A stretch of 64,000 nt of DNA, taken from contig NZ_JAKKSL010000001.1 of the NCBI RefSeq assembly GCF_022669015.1, forward strand, positions 1,904,059 to 1,968,058, given 5' to 3'. This DNA comes from Colwellia maritima (GTDB lineage Bacteria > Pseudomonadota > Gammaproteobacteria > Enterobacterales > Alteromonadaceae). Shown piece after piece: positions 8,520 to 17,649 of this stretch. The translations under genes were made by a program, and so were the position numbers. A model generated the notes under the pieces. That model had not been told where the DNA came from, ran no database searches, and worked only from the letters and a program-made list of their open reading frames with translations. Each line of letters opens with the position of its first letter. The stretch's first letter is position 1.

Positions 8520-9401
8520 ATGAAGTTTCGAAATTTATTATGCGGCAGCCTTATAGTTTGCAGTGTTTATGGCTGTGGTGGAAGTGATGATGGCGGAAGC
8601 CAACAATCACCAGTTGGAGAAAATTCAGGCTATACACCTAAGAATGCTGACTACCCTATAACTGACCATCAACTAAGACGCTATCAAGTTAGTGACATTA
8701 TTGAGTATAACTATAATTACGATAGTACTTATTTTGACGGTAGTGGCAGTTACATTAATGATGAAAGATTAACGTGGTCTATAGAAGATGATCCCAACGA
8801 GTTTTCGTTTGAAGATAATGGACGCTCTTTACTGGCTAAGTTTTATACTGAAGAAAATAGTTTTGTAAAATTAAGTATCGTTGAGCAGTTTTATCAAATA
8901 ACTCAATCTGATAATATTAACCGCATTAATGAAATCATTTTATACAACGACTATGATGGTGTAATGGTAGACGCCTTGTTTGGCTCACCTAATAGATTAA
9001 CTTGTGTAGCTTACACGCCAGAAGATAAGACGTGTTACGGAGCTATACAAGTGCCAGGTACATTTATTGTCGGGACAAGTTATTCGTATGAAGGGCATAG
9101 CGCTAGAATAGGCATAGACCCTAGTAAGAATTACACATCAAAAATCAGTTGGAACATAGCAGCAAAAGAAATAATTGATACCGCTATTGGTTCGTTTGAA
9201 GCATACAAGCTCGTATTCAGCAGAGATTTAACCAACGTATCACAAGACACTAGAGATGAAGCAAGAGCTACTTATTGGTACTACCCACCTATTGGCGTAA
9301 TCAAAGCCGACATTGTAAAAAAAGAAGTTTTTAAGGAAACAGGAACATATCAAACAATCCTTATAGACTACTCCATAACAAACACCAATATTCCTTTTTA
9401 A
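8520..9401 (+). CDS. Hypothetical lipoprotein, cargo of the ssrA element
   Basis: A 293-residue protein with a lipoprotein signal peptide: MKFRNLLCGSLIVCSVYGC with the lipidated Cys at residue 19, followed by a GGSDDGG linker. The mature part is acidic, rich in Tyr, Asp and Ser, and predicted beta-rich. I do not recognise the fold. A ribosome site (AAGGGA) precedes the ATG. It is the only gene in the element on the plus strand and the only one without an obvious mobile-element role, so it is probably cargo. Alternatives include a surface-exclusion or adhesion factor; nothing in the sequence decides. Confidence 0.8.
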   Translation: MKFRNLLCGSLIVCSVYGCGGSDDGGSQQSPVGENSGYTPKNADYPITDHQLRRYQVSDIIEYNYNYDSTYFDGSGSYINDERLTWSIEDDPNEFSFEDNGRSLLAKFYTEENSFVKLSIVEQFYQITQSDNINRINEIILYNDYDGVMVDALFGSPNRLTCVAYTPEDKTCYGAIQVPGTFIVGTSYSYEGHSARIGIDPSKNYTSKISWNIAAKEIIDTAIGSFEAYKLVFSRDLTNVSQDTRDEARATYWYYPPIGVIKADIVKKEVFKETGTYQTILIDYSITNTNIPF

Positions 9402-9771
9402 AACAAACTTAGGCATACCCTTTGATATTTTTCTAATATCAAGCCGCTATCAAAGGGAGGGGGCTATATTGTATTTTCATGGTGGATATTACACTACCGC
9501 GAATTATCCAATATAGAATATTTCATCGAGCAGCTTGAGTTCACTTAGGATTTAAGCAGTTCAATCGGTAATGGTGTGCGAATGATAAAAACAACAAAAA
9601 CTTCAAATCACTTTACGAAAAATTAAACGTTACACCTCTTGCTTTAAGACAACGTAGTGATATTTTTATCATCATATTTAATACTATTTGTGAGGGTTTT
9701 GGTTGTTGTTCTTAAATATCGGTTGGCGAAAAAAAGTTGAAACAACACGTGAAAACACGTTTTTATGTATG
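9402..9771. other. Inverted-repeat region upstream of the Gp2-like 3' end
   Basis: 370 bases without a gene. Two nested inverted repeats are visible: CCCTTTGATA with TATCAAAGGG (9418-9427, 9448-9457) and CTATATTG with CAATATAG (9464-9471, 9509-9516), the second enclosing GGTGG...CTACC. They could be terminators for the convergent genes or a replication origin of the element. Confidence 0.5.
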
Positions 9772-10344
9772 TCAATTGTCACGTTTTTTAATTCTGCTTG
9801 TTCCGTAATCCTTGGCTTGCTTGTCTCTATAGCCTTTTCCTCTTCCCTTAGCTAAGTATGAGACGCGCCAAATAGCACCTTGAATGCTTTGTCTATCGTC
9901 ACGCTGTATATTGTAATAACAGTTTTCAGGGGTATACATTGAGCCGTTAAGTTGTGTTTCCCATACTTCCTTTATTCTGAGCAATATTTCGTGTGGGTGC
10001 CTAACTTTGTGCCCGTCCAATAATAGAACATAATGATAATGTTGTTGCTTTGCCGTTTCTCTTTCTCTACACCAAGCAAAACCAATTCTACTAACACCAT
10101 ACTTTCTTGTTAACCATTTAAACAATCGCCTATTAAATATTGTGATTAGTGTATTGTTAGGCGTGTATTCATATAACCGTAAATCAAATCTAATCACTAA
10201 AACTTTACTATGGTAACTGAGCATGTTTTCAATTTGTGCGATCATCATTGTTAACTGTTTAGTGAATAGGCCACTTTTTGCCGAATTCACAAGCCACGTT
10301 TGACCATTTACAGTTATAGCTTTTCCTTTAGATATATATGCCAT
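9772..10344 (-). CDS. Inovirus Gp2-like (YagK/YfjJ domain) protein
   Basis: 190 residues resembling the inovirus-type Gp2/YagK-YfjJ family found in filamentous phages, satellites and cryptic prophages, thought to act in rolling-circle-type replication. Supporting segments are SKVLVIRFDLRLYEYTPNN, a central QQHYHYVLLLDG that recalls the HUH-like histidine motif, and IWRVSYLAKGRGKGY near the C-terminus, a typical ending. It is the only candidate replication gene in the element. No lesion is seen. The family assignment is by motif memory and the enzymatic role is inference. Confidence 0.7.
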   Translation of the reverse strand: MAYISKGKAITVNGQTWLVNSAKSGLFTKQLTMMIAQIENMLSYHSKVLVIRFDLRLYEYTPNNTLITIFNRRLFKWLTRKYGVSRIGFAWCRERETAKQQHYHYVLLLDGHKVRHPHEILLRIKEVWETQLNGSMYTPENCYYNIQRDDRQSIQGAIWRVSYLAKGRGKGYRDKQAKDYGTSRIKKRDN

Positions 10345-10574
10345 AAGTTCTTAAGAGATAGAGAGGATATTATTAATTACCTAGCTGAAAGTTAGTTATT
10401 ACTTACGTGCGGTTTACTACTGTATATAAAGTCTTTCACTGAAAAACTAATAAAAATAGGGGTAAAAAACCTATGAATGTTGTCCTATACAGAACAACCT
10501 TTATTTTGCATAGATTAACCAGTTAGCAACCACTAACCATTTTTAACTGTCAGTTTTCTGCTAAATACCAAATT

Positions 10575-10612
10575 TAAAACAAAAAAGGAGCTAAGTAGCC
10601 CCTATTTTTTAT
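10575..10612 (-). terminator. Intrinsic terminator in the element
   Basis: On the minus strand GGGGCTACTTAGCTCC forms a hairpin followed by six T. It lies about 20 bases beyond the stop of the small gene at 10635-10850 and probably ends the alpA-led transcript. Confidence 0.75.
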
Positions 10613-10634
10613 CTGAGCAAAGTAGATAGATTAA

Positions 10635-10850
10635 TTAAATTTCCTCCATAATAGTTGAAAATATATTCACCATATTTTCGCCCCTCTGGTTATTTTTAGC
10701 TATTTGTTCCCTATAAGTTATTTCGTTTGAAGTACAACGATCAGTTAAATCATTTAATATTAAATGCAAAGCATTCAAATTAAAGCGGCCAACTTCATCA
10801 GTGGTTATTTCTATACCTGCAATTTGTGGAAACTTAATGATATTACTCAT
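10635..10850 (-). CDS. Small phage-type regulatory protein
   Basis: 71 residues from the ATG at 10850, which overlaps the end of the upstream gene by 8 bases and so suggests translational coupling; a longer frame to 10901 is less likely. The N-terminus IIKFPQIAGIEITTDEVGRF and NLNALH resemble the opening of KilA-N/antirepressor-type phage proteins (ITTDxxGRxxLNxLH). The C-terminal part is unlike anything I recognise. It is probably a truncated or miniature regulator of the satellite. Confidence 0.6.
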   Translation of the reverse strand: MSNIIKFPQIAGIEITTDEVGRFNLNALHLILNDLTDRCTSNEITYREQIAKNNQRGENMVNIFSTIMEEI

Positions 10851-11232
10851 GATGCGCACCCCCTGAAATATCGGTATTAGATATGCCGCGCTTATTTTCA
10901 TAGTGAGTTAATAATATTTGAGCTTTTCTTGTCTCAGTTTCATCAAGTAATGAATAGCGTGTAAAATAAACCGTACCCCTGTGTTGATGTGTATGGCTTT
11001 GCTGCTCTCGTTTAAATCCTATGCCTTTTGAGTTAGCAAGGGTTGATATTGTGGTGTGCAAACATGTTTCCCCGTATACCTGTAATGCTTCAAGCTCAAC
11101 TAAACCCTTGTTACCTCTTTTCAGTAACTCAATCAAACATAACTCAATCTTCAAGGGTCTTTTTGTGCTATTGTATACGGTGTGATTATTTGCGCTGCTA
11201 GGGTTCGTCTTAGTGGCGTTTTTATTATTCAT
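10843..11232 (-). CDS. Hypothetical protein of the ssrA element
   Basis: 129 residues with a low-complexity N-terminus (about 1-25, Asn/Lys/Thr-rich), then PLKIELCLIELLKRGNKGLVE and a stretch that reads like a winged helix (ETCLHTTISTLANSKGIGFK, residues about 55-75). A DNA-binding role is plausible from that fold and from its place after alpA, but I do not recognise the family. Confidence 0.65.
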   Translation of the reverse strand: MNNKNATKTNPSSANNHTVYNSTKRPLKIELCLIELLKRGNKGLVELEALQVYGETCLHTTISTLANSKGIGFKREQQSHTHQHRGTVYFTRYSLLDETETRKAQILLTHYENKRGISNTDISGGAHHE

Positions 11233-11247
11233 CTTGTAAAGCCTCCT

Positions 11248-11525
11248 ATGCTGCTAACTGTCGGCGTTGTTCAACCAAAGATTTAACCAGTAGCTTGATT
11301 TCATCTTGGCTTTTGCCCGTTGCCATAGCTAACAACACCGCTGTTAATTCATGCTTAAAATAACCTACTGAATTGGCCCCTAGCGAAATGGCTTGAGGTA
11401 ATAGGCCAAACATTTAACTTTAAGTGGAAATTGCTTTTAGATATGCCTAGCATTTTTAATGCTTGAGGTTTACGGATTATTTGTAACTCGGTGGTTGCCG
11501 GATTGGTTAGTGCTGTAGTAAACAT
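11248..11525 (-). CDS. AlpA-family excisionase/regulator, frameshifted
   Basis: Two frames must be joined. The first (from the ATG at 11525) gives MFTTALTNPATTELQIIRKP then QALKMLGISKSNFHLKLN, the helix-turn-helix of AlpA/MerR-like excisionases. The second gives LLPQAISLGANSVGYFKHEL and then ATGKSQDEIKLLVKSLVEQR, the usual AlpA C-terminus (P..ISLG..S.GW). A one-base deletion near 11403-11420 separates them. AlpA proteins activate or excise P4-like elements. The combined length of about 92 residues is normal for the family. Confidence 0.72.
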
Positions 11526-11641
11526 AGTTTCACCTTTTTTCAGATATGTGATTGATGGTTCCTTTTTCAGTGTTTTTTAGGCGCAACTGTTCGCAACTCA
11601 AAAATTGAGCCGTATAAATAATTAGATACTTTATTGCGAGC

Positions 11642-11672
11642 AAAAAAAAAGCCTCGTACAGTGACGAGGCTT
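11642..11672 (-). terminator. Intrinsic terminator
   Basis: GCCTCGT and ACGAGGC form a 7-bp stem with nine A ahead of it on the plus strand, that is, a T-tract on the minus strand. It would end transcription of the minus-strand gene at 12005-12415. Confidence 0.8.
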
Positions 11673-11871
11673 AGATTTGAAAAGGAATGTTGTAAACGAA
11701 AAAATCCGCATAGAGTTAACTACGCGGATTTCTTCAACATGGGAAATATAGCACCAAAACTGGTCGATTTGCAAGTACTGTATCGAACGGGAAGGGCTCG
11801 TATGGAGCTAAAAAATTGGATGCCTACCTTTAGCGTTTGATTTTTATAATAAATATATCCAAAAAAAGTTT

Positions 11872-11949
11872 TATTATTTCTTACGCGTAAAAATTGACTT
11901 AGGCGGCTGTACTGCCGGTACTACCTAACCTCAACAATTAGATAGCCCC
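11872..11949 (+). repeat. Element-internal repeat, copy 2
   Basis: Matches 8268-8343 in the same orientation, with most differences in the middle (CTGCCGGTACTACC against CTGGCGACACCATA). It is not followed by a plus-strand gene, which argues against a simple promoter or leader role. Confidence 0.8.
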
Positions 11950-12004
11950 ACCACTGATTTAGCTTACTGCCTCGACTAATTATAGCGCATACCTTTTATA
12001 ATAC

Positions 12005-12415
12005 TTATGCTGCTTCATTCATAATTAGTAAAAAATCACCTGACACACTGCGAACTATCCCATAAGCAGCAAAAGCCGCCCCTATTGATTTTCGGTGTAA
12101 AAAGCAGGTATTTTCATCACAAGGGGCATTTGATACGTTTTCAACAAACAACTCAAGCACGCGCTGTAGGTATTTATTAAACCGCTGTATATTTAATTCA
12201 TTAATAGACTGGTTAAACTCGCTTGTTTCTTTATCCAGAATATCCACTAAAAGCATTAAATAATGCTCTATACTATACAGTTCAGCAGAAAAACAGCTAA
12301 AGGCTTCATCGTTGCTGTTTTTTGCAGCCTCCCTAATACAAACAATTGCCCCATAAGCATTGTCAATTTCACAATAAAAAGTATCTATCTTGTTTTTAAG
12401 TCGGGTCATATTCAT
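12005..12415 (-). CDS. Hypothetical helical protein next to the integrase
   Basis: 136 residues, predicted almost entirely helical, with Cys in CIREAAKNSNDEAFSCFSAE and a C-terminal segment RKSIGAAFAAYGIVRSVSGD. I recognise no family. It lies 36 bases downstream of the integrase on the same strand and ends at a terminator, so it is probably transcribed with int or as an accessory factor of the element. Confidence 0.6.
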   Translation of the reverse strand: MNMTRLKNKIDTFYCEIDNAYGAIVCIREAAKNSNDEAFSCFSAELYSIEHYLMLLVDILDKETSEFNQSINELNIQRFNKYLQRVLELFVENVSNAPCDENTCFLHRKSIGAAFAAYGIVRSVSGDFLLIMNEAA

Positions 12416-12451
12416 TTTTTTTGCTCCTGTTTTTCGTTAATTCAAAGATGA

Positions 12452-13691
12452 TTAAACTACTTTTAATAACTGAGTGCCTGATAATGAAAAGTTGCCAGTA
12501 GCGCATCTTTCTATATGCTCAGACCACCAAAACATCATTTTAGCTCTACGTTTTAAATAATCGGCTCGGTTGTATGCGCGTCTTACTTCATTATCATCAA
12601 CATGTGCTAAAGCAGCCTCTATAAGATCCGCATCGAACCCTTGCTCATTTAGTGTGGTACTCGCTAAAGAACGTAAACCATGAGCAACTAACTTATCTTT
12701 ATAGCCCATTCGTTTTATTGCTGCGTTTGCTGTTTGGGTGTTGGTGTGGTCTCTTGGGTTTCTATCTGCAGGGAATATATGTTCCCTATGGCCGCTTATT
12801 GGCTTAATGGCATTAAGTAAGTTTAATGATTGCTCTGTTAATGGGATTGAGTGAGGGCGCTTTTTCTTCATTCTTTGCGCCGGTATATTCCAAAGCTTAT
12901 TATCAAAATCAATTTCTGACCACATAGCGCCGCCTCGCTTCACTTGGTCTAACCATAGTATGGAGCTGCCATTCAATTAAATATCGGGTAACAATTTTAA
13001 TGCCGGCAATACTTAGCGCTTGCATAAACTTAGGTAATTCACCTGGCTTTATACTTGGCATATTTTGCTTTTTAGGTCTTTCAAAAGCTGCTTTAATGCC
13101 TATTAGTGGGTTCGAGTGAATAAGGCCAGTATTAACAGCGTAATTCATTATCTCATTTAGACGTTGATTAATGCGTTTAACGGTTTCAAGGCTTCCTTTT
13201 TCAGCAATCGGCTTTACTGTTTTAATCGCAATAGGAGCAGTTACTTCTGATATGGGGTATTTACCTAACTGATCAAAAACATGCAATTCAAGTGAGCGCC
13301 AAACATCAATGGCATAATCTGGCGTGACTTCTGTTTTCTTAACTTCAAACCATTTTGCAGCAACATTAAACAAGGTGTTTTCTATGCGCTCCTTTTCTTG
13401 GCGTGATAAATTATCTTTGTGTTCTTTTGGGTCAATATCTTTGGCTAATAACTCTTTTGCTTTAGCTCTTAATTTTCTAGCATCAGCTAATGATATATCA
13501 GGATATTCGCCAAACGTTAGATTAGTTCTTTTTTTGGTAAAAGGTTTGTAGTACTTAAACAACCATTTTTTAGTACCAGTAGGGTTTATCTTTAGTTCTA
13601 AGCCATCTCCATCAAACAAGCTACTAACCTTGGCTTGAGCTTTAGCCTTATCAACTTCGGTATTCGTTAGGGGTTTAGTTACTCTAGCCAT
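12452..13691 (-). CDS. P4-type tyrosine integrase, frameshifted
   Basis: The integrase of the ssrA element. Residues 1-95 are the DUF4102-type N-terminal domain (LFDGDGLELKINPTGTKKWL, LTFGEYPDISLADARKLRAK). A core-binding domain follows. The catalytic Arg is in HTMVRPSEA, and the later HGLRS (His-Arg), LAHVDDNEVRRAY (His, Tyr) complete the set. One extra A near 12929 breaks the frame between RPSEA and MWSEIDFDNKLW. Joined, it would be about 412 residues, normal for P4-like integrases. If the lesion is real the element cannot move on its own. Confidence 0.88.
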
Positions 13692-13837
13692 GGGTAAATC
13701 TCCTTTTTAGTACCATAAATATGTGGGTTAGTACTTTGTAGTACTTAGTATAGTACTAAATAATTAGGATTCTATCAAACGGGGTAGGACGCTACAGGTC
13801 AGTAAATACGGTCAATACATTGATTTTAGACGAAAAA

Positions 13838-13862
13838 AAAGACGCCCTGAGACGTCTTTAAT
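13838..13862 (-). terminator. ssrA terminator
   Basis: AAAGACG and CGTCTTT pair around a short loop, with a run of eight T on the minus strand, ten bases after the mature 3' end of tmRNA. Confidence 0.85.
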
Positions 13863-13870
13863 TATGTTAT

Positions 13871-14219
13871 TGGTGGAGCGGCGGGAATTGAACCCGCGTC
13901 CAAAAAACCTACATCCTCGGTACTACATGCTTAGTCGATTATTTGTTTAACCAATTAGACGCCAATCGACAGGCTTCGTCATGGTGAGCTTGATACTATT
14001 TCGCGGTTCAGCCTCAAGCATGCTTCCCTCGCTAACCTATTTGGGGTGACCATCAATCCTCTAATCAATAGGTGAAATTTTGAGGTGATGGCTAGCCTAA
14101 GCGGCTAGTGCGAACGTATCGTCGTTTGCAATTATAGTTTTGCGGCTTTTTACCAGGCCAACCGCCCCTGGGCATGCACCTTGGGTTTCGTGAATCTTGT
14201 CGAATCCTGAATCAGCCCC
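13871..14219 (-). ncRNA. ssrA: tmRNA (ssrA)
   Basis: Transfer-messenger RNA that rescues stalled ribosomes with SmpB. The 5' end GGGGCTGATTCAGGATTCGA and 3' end GTTCAATTCCCGCCGCTCCA plus CCA are both diagnostic. The resume codon GCA is at 14129-14127 and the encoded tag is ANDDTFALAA, ending with TAG at 14099-14097; compare ANDENYALAA in E. coli. Length is 349 bases. smpB lies immediately upstream on the same strand. The 3' end serves as the integration site of the element to its left. Confidence 0.97.
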
Positions 14220-14302
14220 AAAGTTTCACTAACGTTTACGTGTTAGCAATATTTTAATTATACAGCGTTTTACTAAATAAAACCAAGATAAATAAATGAA
14301 GA

Positions 14303-14791
14303 TTACTTAAGATCTTTATTTTTCATCATTCGACCTTGTTCAACTTTCCATTCTCGGTCTTTGATATCAGCACGTTTGTCGTGATCTTTTTTACCTTTAC
14401 CAAGATAAAATTCCAATTTAACCCAAAGATTTTTCCAGTACATTGCTGTTGCCACCAGTGAATAACCGTCTCGTTCAACTGCGCCAATTAGTTTATCTAA
14501 TTCTCTACGATTAAGAAGAAGTTTTCTAGGTCGGGTGGGATCACATACCACATGCGTAGACGCTGAAATAAGTGGTTGAATTTCTGCACCCACTAAATAA
14601 GCTTCGCGGTCTTTAATATGTACAAAACATTCGGAAATATTCACTTTACCCGTACGGATACTTTTTATTTCCCAACCTTGCAGGCTCATTCCGCCTTCAA
14701 ACTTGTCTGTTAAGGTGTAGTTGTGCCTCGCTTTTTTGTTCAAAGCGATAGTATTGCTGTTCGATTTGCTACTTGATTTTTTCTTTGCCAT
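14303..14791 (-). CDS. smpB: SsrA-binding protein SmpB
   Basis: The partner of tmRNA in trans-translation, 162 residues from the preferred start [10 protein letters not shown] at 14791 (a frame to 14803 adds four residues without better support). Hallmarks are [55 protein letters not shown] and the basic C-terminal tail [18 protein letters not shown] that enters the decoding site. It sits just upstream of ssrA on the same strand. Intact. Confidence 0.96.
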   Translation of the reverse strand: MAKKKSSSKSNSNTIALNKKARHNYTLTDKFEGGMSLQGWEIKSIRTGKVNISECFVHIKDREAYLVGAEIQPLISASTHVVCDPTRPRKLLLNRRELDKLIGAVERDGYSLVATAMYWKNLWVKLEFYLGKGKKDHDKRADIKDREWKVEQGRMMKNKDLK

Positions 14792-15034
14792 TTTGAATTC
14801 CATGATTAACGGCGGTGATTATACCTACAAACTAGTTTTTTTATATAATAAATTTGTGTATTACCTAAAAAGGATGACGTCATTATTATTTTAAATCATA
14901 CATTTTATAAATAACAGGCATGATATAAGCTGAACATTTAGGTATAAATGAGTAATTTTAACTGATGGCGTTAATTACTTTACGTTGATATTTCTGGTAA
15001 AATAATTTTTTCAATTACTGATTACTACACTTTA

Positions 15035-15538
15035 ATGAATGCTTCCATTTCTTTTACTAGCCAGTTTATTCTAGATAAAGCCCATTTTAATGAGTGCTTT
15101 AGTGAGTCTATGCCCCAAGAACGTTCATTAAACGTTTTTTTTAAATCAGGGGTTTTGATGGCGTTTGGTTTAATTATTTTGTTATTTACACCAGTAAATG
15201 CATACGCAGGTTGGTTTGTTGTGGCTTTAGGTATATTAGAAGCCTTAAGTATTCACTATAAACAGCCATGGTGGGTTTTAAGACAAATGTTGAGTAAAGC
15301 TTCAGGAAGTGAAGTAACATTAACTATTGATGAAAAAGGCGTGCTTAGTGACTCTTTCTATAATAAAAGTAGAATTTTATGGGAAAACATGTCTTCAATT
15401 CAAGAAACTAGCTTAGGTTATATACTTAATTTCACGGTAGAAAATAAAAACAATAAAGGTTATTTGTCTAAATCTTATTTATCAACTGATGCACAATCTT
15501 ACATTAAACAAAAAATGAATACGTTAAATGTAACCTAA
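15035..15538 (+). CDS. YcxB-like membrane protein
   Basis: 167 residues with two central membrane helices (SGVLMAFGLIILLFTPVNAY and GWFVVALGILEALSIHY, about 40-80) and a C-terminal beta-rich domain: LTIDEKGVLSDSFYNKSRIL then WENMSSIQETSLGYIL. This order (TM pair, then a domain with S...i.W..i..i.e) matches the YcxB-like family of unknown function. It precedes lolC in the same direction with a gap of 137 bases and may be independent of it. Confidence 0.65.
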   Translation: MNASISFTSQFILDKAHFNECFSESMPQERSLNVFFKSGVLMAFGLIILLFTPVNAYAGWFVVALGILEALSIHYKQPWWVLRQMLSKASGSEVTLTIDEKGVLSDSFYNKSRILWENMSSIQETSLGYILNFTVENKNNKGYLSKSYLSTDAQSYIKQKMNTLNVT

Positions 15539-15675
15539 CGTGAGGTAAGTTGGGTTAGATACGTTTAGTTACATATGTTTTATGTTTGTTCAACTTAACA
15601 AATTCGTTAAAGATAATAGGCTGTGATATGCTTAACTATCTTTTTGCTTTCTTTACTTTTAGTAACAATAATTAA

Positions 15676-16939
15676 ATGTTTCAACCTGTTAGCTTATTTA
15701 TTGGTTTGCGCTATAGCCGCAGTAAAAAACGCACTGGCTTTATCTCATTTATTACCTTTTTTTCTACCGTCGGTATTTTGCTTGGCGTTGCGTCACTCAT
15801 TACAGTTGTTGCGGTAATGAATGGTTTTGAGGGCGAATTAAAGAAACGTATTTTAGGTATTGTGCCGCACGTTATTGTTTCTCAAGCAGCAACCCCGCAA
15901 ACAACTGAAAACTTCACTGAATGGCCGGCGTTAAGAGAACAATTATTAACTCAAAAGCACGTTCAACAGGTAACGCCTTTTCTTAGTAGTGAAGCACTTA
16001 TTCAATCGCCTAAAAATTTACAAGGTGTTTTATTGCAAGGGATTGTTCCTGAATTTGAGCACGATAATATTATTAGTCGGAATATGATTCTTGGTGACCT
16101 TAAAAGCTTGTCTGACCAACCTTATAGTATTGTTATAGGACAATCACTCGCAAGAAAATTAAATGTGAGCTTGTTTGACACGGTACGCCTTGTATTACCT
16201 AATAAAACTATATTTACCCCCATGGGAAGAATACCCGTACAACGTAAATTTGTTATTCGCGGAATATTTGATGTGGGTTCACAAGTTGATGATGCGATGG
16301 TGTATGTGCACAGCAAATATGGCGCAAAATTATTACGACGTAAAGGTGATGGCATTGACCAATTACGGCTTTATTTAGATGACGCATTTAATGCAAAACA
16401 AGTTGTTCATACGTTAAGCCTTGATACCAACCTTACTCCTTCAATTGATAAACTCATCATTACTACATGGTATGACACCCAAGGTGCACTATTTTCAGCC
16501 GTAAATATGGAAAAGAAAATGATGTGGTTAATGCTCAGTTTAATTGTGGCGGTAGCTGCTTTTAATATTGTGTCAGCACTTGTTATGGTTGTAATTGAAA
16601 AGCAAGGCGAAATAGGCATATTACAAACCTTAGGTTTGTCTAGAATAGGCATAGTAAAAATATTTATTACTCAAGGCATGATGAATGGCCTATGGGGTGT
16701 AACACTCGGCAGCTTTTTTGGTGTATTAATCGCCTTGAACCTGAATGAAATATTATCAGTTTTAGGATTAAACATTTTAGGCGGGGGAAACTCTGTGCAG
16801 GCACTGCCAGTTAAATTGGAAGCTATAAATGTGTTAGTTATTGTTTTATCAGCATTGGCAATGAGCTTTGTTGCAACTTTATATCCAAACTTTTCAAGCA
16901 TCTAAAACTCAACCGGCAGAGGTTTTACGTAATGAGTAG
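15676..16939 (+). CDS. lolC: Lipoprotein-releasing ABC transporter permease LolC
   Basis: Inner-membrane subunit of the LolCDE complex, which extracts outer-membrane lipoproteins and hands them to LolA. It has four membrane helices: one near residue 25-50 (FFSTVGILLGVASLITVVAV), then three after residue 270, with a large periplasmic domain between; MNGFEGELKKRILGIVPHV is typical. The frame as read stops at 16905 after FSSI. Removing one T from the run at 16884-16887 restores FQASKTQPAEVLRNE to a TAG at 16939, the conserved C-terminus, overlapping lolD by 8 bases. I take this as a sequence error because the gene is essential. Confidence 0.93.
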
Positions 16940-17630
16940 TGTTTTACATTGTAAGCAATTATCAAAGTCTTATCAGCAAGGCGATATAGAGACTAAGGTT
17001 TTGCAGAGCTTAGATCTTGAAGTTGAAAAGGGCGAGTTACTGGCCATTGTAGGCAGCTCTGGTTGTGGTAAAAGTACCTTTTTGCATCTTGCGGGTGCCT
17101 TAGATTTACCTAGCTCAGGGGAAGTGCTGATTAATGGCATTAATATTTTAACCTTGTCAGACAAAGAAAGAGCGGCGTTTCGAAATCAAAATATTGGTTT
17201 TATTTACCAGTTTCATCATTTAATGATGGAATTCACTGCACTTGAAAATGTTGCTATGCCGTTGTTGATTCGAGGTGATAAACCCAAAGAAGCTATTGCT
17301 GCAGCATCTAACATGTTAACCGAAGTTGGCTTAGCGCATCGTATTAACCATAGACCAAGTGAGTTATCTGGTGGTGAACGTCAACGAACCGCAATTGCTA
17401 GGGCATTAGTCACTGAGCCGGCTTTGATTTTAGCGGATGAACCAACCGGAAATTTAGACAGTGACACAGCAGAACAAATATATCAGTTAATACGTAGTTT
17501 AAATAAACGTGTTCAAACAAGTTTTGTGGTAGTCACGCATGATATTGCTTTAGCCATGAGAATGGACAGACAATTAAAATTGGATCATGGTAAATTAGCG
17601 CTGTTTGTAGAGCCCAAAGAATGTGAGTAA
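16932..17630 (+). CDS. lolD: Lipoprotein-releasing ABC transporter ATPase LolD
   Basis: ATP-binding subunit that powers LolCDE, 232 residues. Walker A is GSSGCGKST (about 42-50), the Q-loop is near FIYQFHHLM, the signature is LSGGERQR, and Walker B with the catalytic Glu is ALILADEPTGNLDS; the switch His is in VVVTHD. It begins inside the end of lolC and is followed 19 bases later by lolE, as a single operon. Intact. Confidence 0.97.
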   Translation: MSSVLHCKQLSKSYQQGDIETKVLQSLDLEVEKGELLAIVGSSGCGKSTFLHLAGALDLPSSGEVLINGINILTLSDKERAAFRNQNIGFIYQFHHLMMEFTALENVAMPLLIRGDKPKEAIAAASNMLTEVGLAHRINHRPSELSGGERQRTAIARALVTEPALILADEPTGNLDSDTAEQIYQLIRSLNKRVQTSFVVVTHDIALAMRMDRQLKLDHGKLALFVEPKECE

Positions 17631-17649
17631 CTTAACTGAGCAATAAACT

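Larger units (their letters stand above)
11526..12004. other. Noncoding stretch with two hairpins and the second internal repeat
   Basis: 479 bases with no credible gene. It contains two minus-strand hairpins (11642-11672 and 11700-11732) and copy 2 of the element-internal repeat (11872-11949). The 68-codon plus-strand frame at 11634-11840 runs through both hairpins and has no ribosome site, so I do not call it. Confidence 0.6.
7906..13880. mobile_element. Decayed integrative element in ssrA (satellite-like)
   Basis: About 6 kb between ATTGGTGGGGCG (7906-7917) and ATTGGTGGAGCG (13869-13880), the latter being the 3' end of ssrA, a common integration target. The integrase gene lies next to ssrA and points away from it. 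Short TACTAAG/GTACTTAG-type repeats occur near both ends (7983-8003 and 13728-13760) and may be integrase arm sites. Contents: int, an unknown gene, AlpA, two small genes, an inovirus Gp2-like gene and a lipoprotein gene. The left boundary rests on 11 of 12 matching bases and is the weakest point. Confidence 0.65.

Noticed and set aside
11634..11840. Plus-strand gene of 68 codons
   Set aside because: It runs through two strong minus-strand terminator hairpins, has no ribosome site and no recognisable protein sequence.
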